DNA from: Caulobacter soli
GTDB lineage: Bacteria; Pseudomonadota; Alphaproteobacteria; Caulobacterales; Caulobacteraceae
Assembly: GCF_011045195.1 (NCBI RefSeq)
Contig: NZ_CP049199.1
Coordinates: forward strand, 1,922,001 to 1,986,000
Direction of reading: 5' to 3'
DNA: 64,000 nucleotides
Under the pieces are notes generated by a model that was not told the DNA's origin, made no database searches, and worked only from the letters and a program-made list of their open reading frames with translations. Made by a program: the position numbers and the translations under genes. Positions 60,568 through 64,000 of the stretch are shown in pieces (within the stretch, counting starts at the first letter, position 1; every line of letters begins with the position of its first letter).

Positions 60568-61562
60568 ATGCCTGCCTTGTATCGTCCCGGACCCCGCAAC
60601 CTGATCACCGACGTGCCGGGCCTGAGCGTCGGCAACGCCACCGACGAGATGGTGCGCAGCGGCGTGACGGTGGTGCTGTGCCCGGGCGGCTGGACAGCGG
60701 GCGTCGACGTGCGCGGCGGCGGGCCGGGCGTGCGCGAGACCGAAACCCTGTCGGCCGAGAACGGCTACGCAAAGGCCCATGCCGTCACTCTGTCGGGCGG
60801 TTCGGTGTTCGGCCTGGGCGCGCCCGACGGCGTGGTCGCGGCGCTGTCGCGAAAGGGCGAAGGACTGGTCGTCCGGCCCGGCGCGCCGCTCGTGCCGATC
60901 GTGCCCGGCGCGGTGCTGTTCGACCTGGCCAACGGTGGCGACAAGGCCTGGGACCTGGACCCGCCCTACCGCCGGCTGGGCGTCGAGGCGGTCGAGGCGG
61001 CTGGCCAGGATTTCCAGCTGGGCGCGTTCGGCGCGGGACGCGGAGCGCGCGCGGGACTGGTGCAGGGCGGGTTGGGCTCGGCCTCGCTGGACCTGGGCGA
61101 AGGCGTGATGGTCGGCGCCCTGGCGGCGGTCAATCCGGTCGGCTCGGTGTTCATGCCCGACGGCCAGACCTTCTGGGCCTGGCCCTTCGAGATCGACGGC
61201 GAGTTCGGCGGCCGCACGCCCAGCGGCGCGGCTAAGGCGATCGAGCCGATGCCCGACGACTCGCGGCTGGCGGGGCAGGGGCGACTGACGCCTGGCGCCA
61301 ACACCACGCTGGCTGTGGTCGCGGTCAATGCGGCGCTCTCCCCTGGCGAGTGCAAGCGCGTGGCGATGATGGCCCAGGACGGCCTGTCGCGCGCCATCCG
61401 CCCGGCCCACACGCCGTTTGACGGCGACGTCGTCTTCGCCGTGGCCTCGGGCGAGATCGATCTTGGGCAGGACGAGCGCCTGCGTCGTATCGCCCGCATC
61501 GGCTCGGCGCTGGGCGACTGTCTGGCGCGGGCCATAGCGCGTGGGGTCTATCTGGCCCACGG

Positions 61563-61566
<4 letters not shown>
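60568..61566 (+). CDS. P1/S58 (DmpA-type) self-processing peptidase
   Basis: A 332-residue N-terminal-nucleophile hydrolase of the DmpA/NylC group. The autocleavage site is Asn245-Thr246 in PGANTTLAVVAVN, so the active enzyme has Thr246 at the new N-terminus. Early motifs ITDVPGLSVGNA and TLSGGSVFGL are typical. Members cleave D-aminopeptides, beta-peptides or cyclic and nylon-type oligomers. Its stop overlaps the ABC ATPase gene by 4 bp on the opposite strand. Confidence 0.87.
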
Positions 61567-63158
<1,592 letters not shown>

Positions 63159-63159
63159 G

Positions 63160-63978
63160 TCAGCGGTCCCCGTCCAGGCGCGGATCCAGCCGGTCGCGCA
63201 GGCCGTCGCCCAGAAGGTTCAGGCCCAGAACGGTGATGACGATGGCCAGGCCTGGGAAGATCGCCTGCAGCGGCGAGGTGCTGATCAGGGTCTGGGCGTC
63301 GGCCAGCATCCGGCCCCAGCTTGCGGCCGGCGGCTGGGCGCCCAGGCCGATATAGGACAGGCCGGCCTCGGCGATGATCCCCAGCGAAAATTGCAGGGTG
63401 GCCTGGACGATCAGGATGCTGAGCAGGCCCGGCAGGATGTGCTCCCACGAGATCCGCGCCTGGCCCTTGCCGGCCGTGCGGGCGGCCAGCACGTAGTCGC
63501 GGGTCCACAGGGACAGCGCCGCGCCGCGTGTCAGGCGGGCGAAGACCGGGATGTTGAACACGCCGATGGCGATCACGGCGTTGATCGCGCCGGGGCCGAG
63601 CACGGCGGTCAACAGGATGGCCAGGATCAGCGAGGGGAAGGCGAAGATCACGTCGTTGGCGCGCATGACCAACTCGTCGATCCAGCCGCGCCGGGCCGCC
63701 GCCAGCAGGCCCAGCGGCACGCCGACGCCGGCGCCCAGCAGCACCGCCACCAGCGACACGGCCAGGGCGTTGCGGGCGCCGGCCAGGACCATCGACAGGG
63801 TGTCGCGCCCGAAGTGGTCCGTGCCCAGCCAGTGGGCGGCCGAAGGGCCTTGCAGACGATGGGCGATGTCGAAGGCGGCGACGTCGTAGGGCGTCCAGGC
63901 CAGCGAGCCCAGGGCGGCCAGCACGAACAGCGCCGCGATCGTCGCGCCAACGATGAGACTGACGGGGCGGCGGCTCAT
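63160..63978 (-). CDS. Oligopeptide ABC transporter permease, DppC-like
   Basis: A 272-residue inner-membrane permease with the DppC N-terminal segment and periplasmic motif HWLGTDHFGRDTLS, then about five membrane segments. The EAA loop is in AARTAGKGQARISWEHILPG. GGGAGG precedes the ATG at 63978. It is followed one base later by the fused ATPase. A partner permease should lie just beyond the right edge, where its last codons overlap this ATG. Confidence 0.9.
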   Translation of the reverse strand: MSRRPVSLIVGATIAALFVLAALGSLAWTPYDVAAFDIAHRLQGPSAAHWLGTDHFGRDTLSMVLAGARNALAVSLVAVLLGAGVGVPLGLLAAARRGWIDELVMRANDVIFAFPSLILAILLTAVLGPGAINAVIAIGVFNIPVFARLTRGAALSLWTRDYVLAARTAGKGQARISWEHILPGLLSILIVQATLQFSLGIIAEAGLSYIGLGAQPPAASWGRMLADAQTLISTSPLQAIFPGLAIVITVLGLNLLGDGLRDRLDPRLDGDR

Positions 63979-64000
63979 GACCGGTTCCTCCCGCGCAGCC
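63975..64000 (-). CDS. Partial 3' end of the upstream permease (DppB-like), cut by window edge
   Basis: The minus-strand frame ending in TGA at 63977-63975 reads L-R-G-R-N-R-S before the stop, which fits the charged tail of a DppB permease. It overlaps the DppC ATG by 4 bp (ATGA), as in many such operons. Only seven codons are visible, so the call rests mainly on operon convention. Confidence 0.35.

Overview
The window is high-GC alphaproteobacterial DNA, most like a Caulobacter-type genome. The evidence is the four large TonB-dependent receptors, the chemotaxis cluster layout, frequent GTG/TTG starts and dense ATGA/TGATG gene overlaps. This placement is an inference from gene content; no rRNA, tRNA, CRISPR array, insertion sequence or phage gene was seen.

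Left (1-11.2 kb) is a nitrogen-scavenging locus. A plus-strand ABC importer (lipoprotein, permease, ATPase) faces a minus-strand operon: NikR-family regulator, two DUF1989 proteins, a biotin-dependent urea carboxylase-type enzyme and allophanate hydrolase. The DUF1989 pair and Asp701 of the carboxylase suggest guanidine rather than urea as substrate. The regulator aligns without gaps to E. coli NikR but has lost all four nickel ligands. Near-identical 28-bp sites with NikR geometry lie upstream of both transcription units. A cassette of three tiny genes sits between them.

11.3-35.7 kb is an accessory array dominated by organosulfur and organonitrogen scavenging. It holds an NtaA/DszA-type flavin monooxygenase, a TauD-type dioxygenase, and a tightly coupled operon of TonB receptor, orphan binding lipoprotein, FAD flavoprotein, 2x[4Fe-4S] ferredoxin and redoxin. 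It also holds a TonB receptor with an exported RidA and a Tat-exported amine oxidase, a secreted dipeptidase, two MFS transporters, a Gfo/Idh oxidoreductase, a TonB receptor/SsuD-like/MFS operon and an exported esterase-like hydrolase.

35.9-47.3 kb is one plus-strand chemotaxis-type operon. It encodes a soluble receptor with two signalling modules, a triple-CheW protein, CheB, CheR, CheA, a small STAS-like protein, CheY, CheC and a LOV-PAS hybrid histidine kinase, which suggests a blue-light input.

47.3-64 kb returns to scavenging genes: a TonB receptor with an orphan binding protein, a membrane desaturase coupled to a leaderless PhnD-like protein, a hydroxyacid dehydrogenase, another orphan binding lipoprotein, two divergent flavin monooxygenases, a class II aldolase, an amidase, a P1/S58 (DmpA-type) peptidase and part of an oligopeptide ABC importer. 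The recurring design is outer-membrane receptor plus periplasmic binding protein plus oxidative enzyme to release sulfur or nitrogen. Most of these binding proteins have no permease or ATPase beside them.
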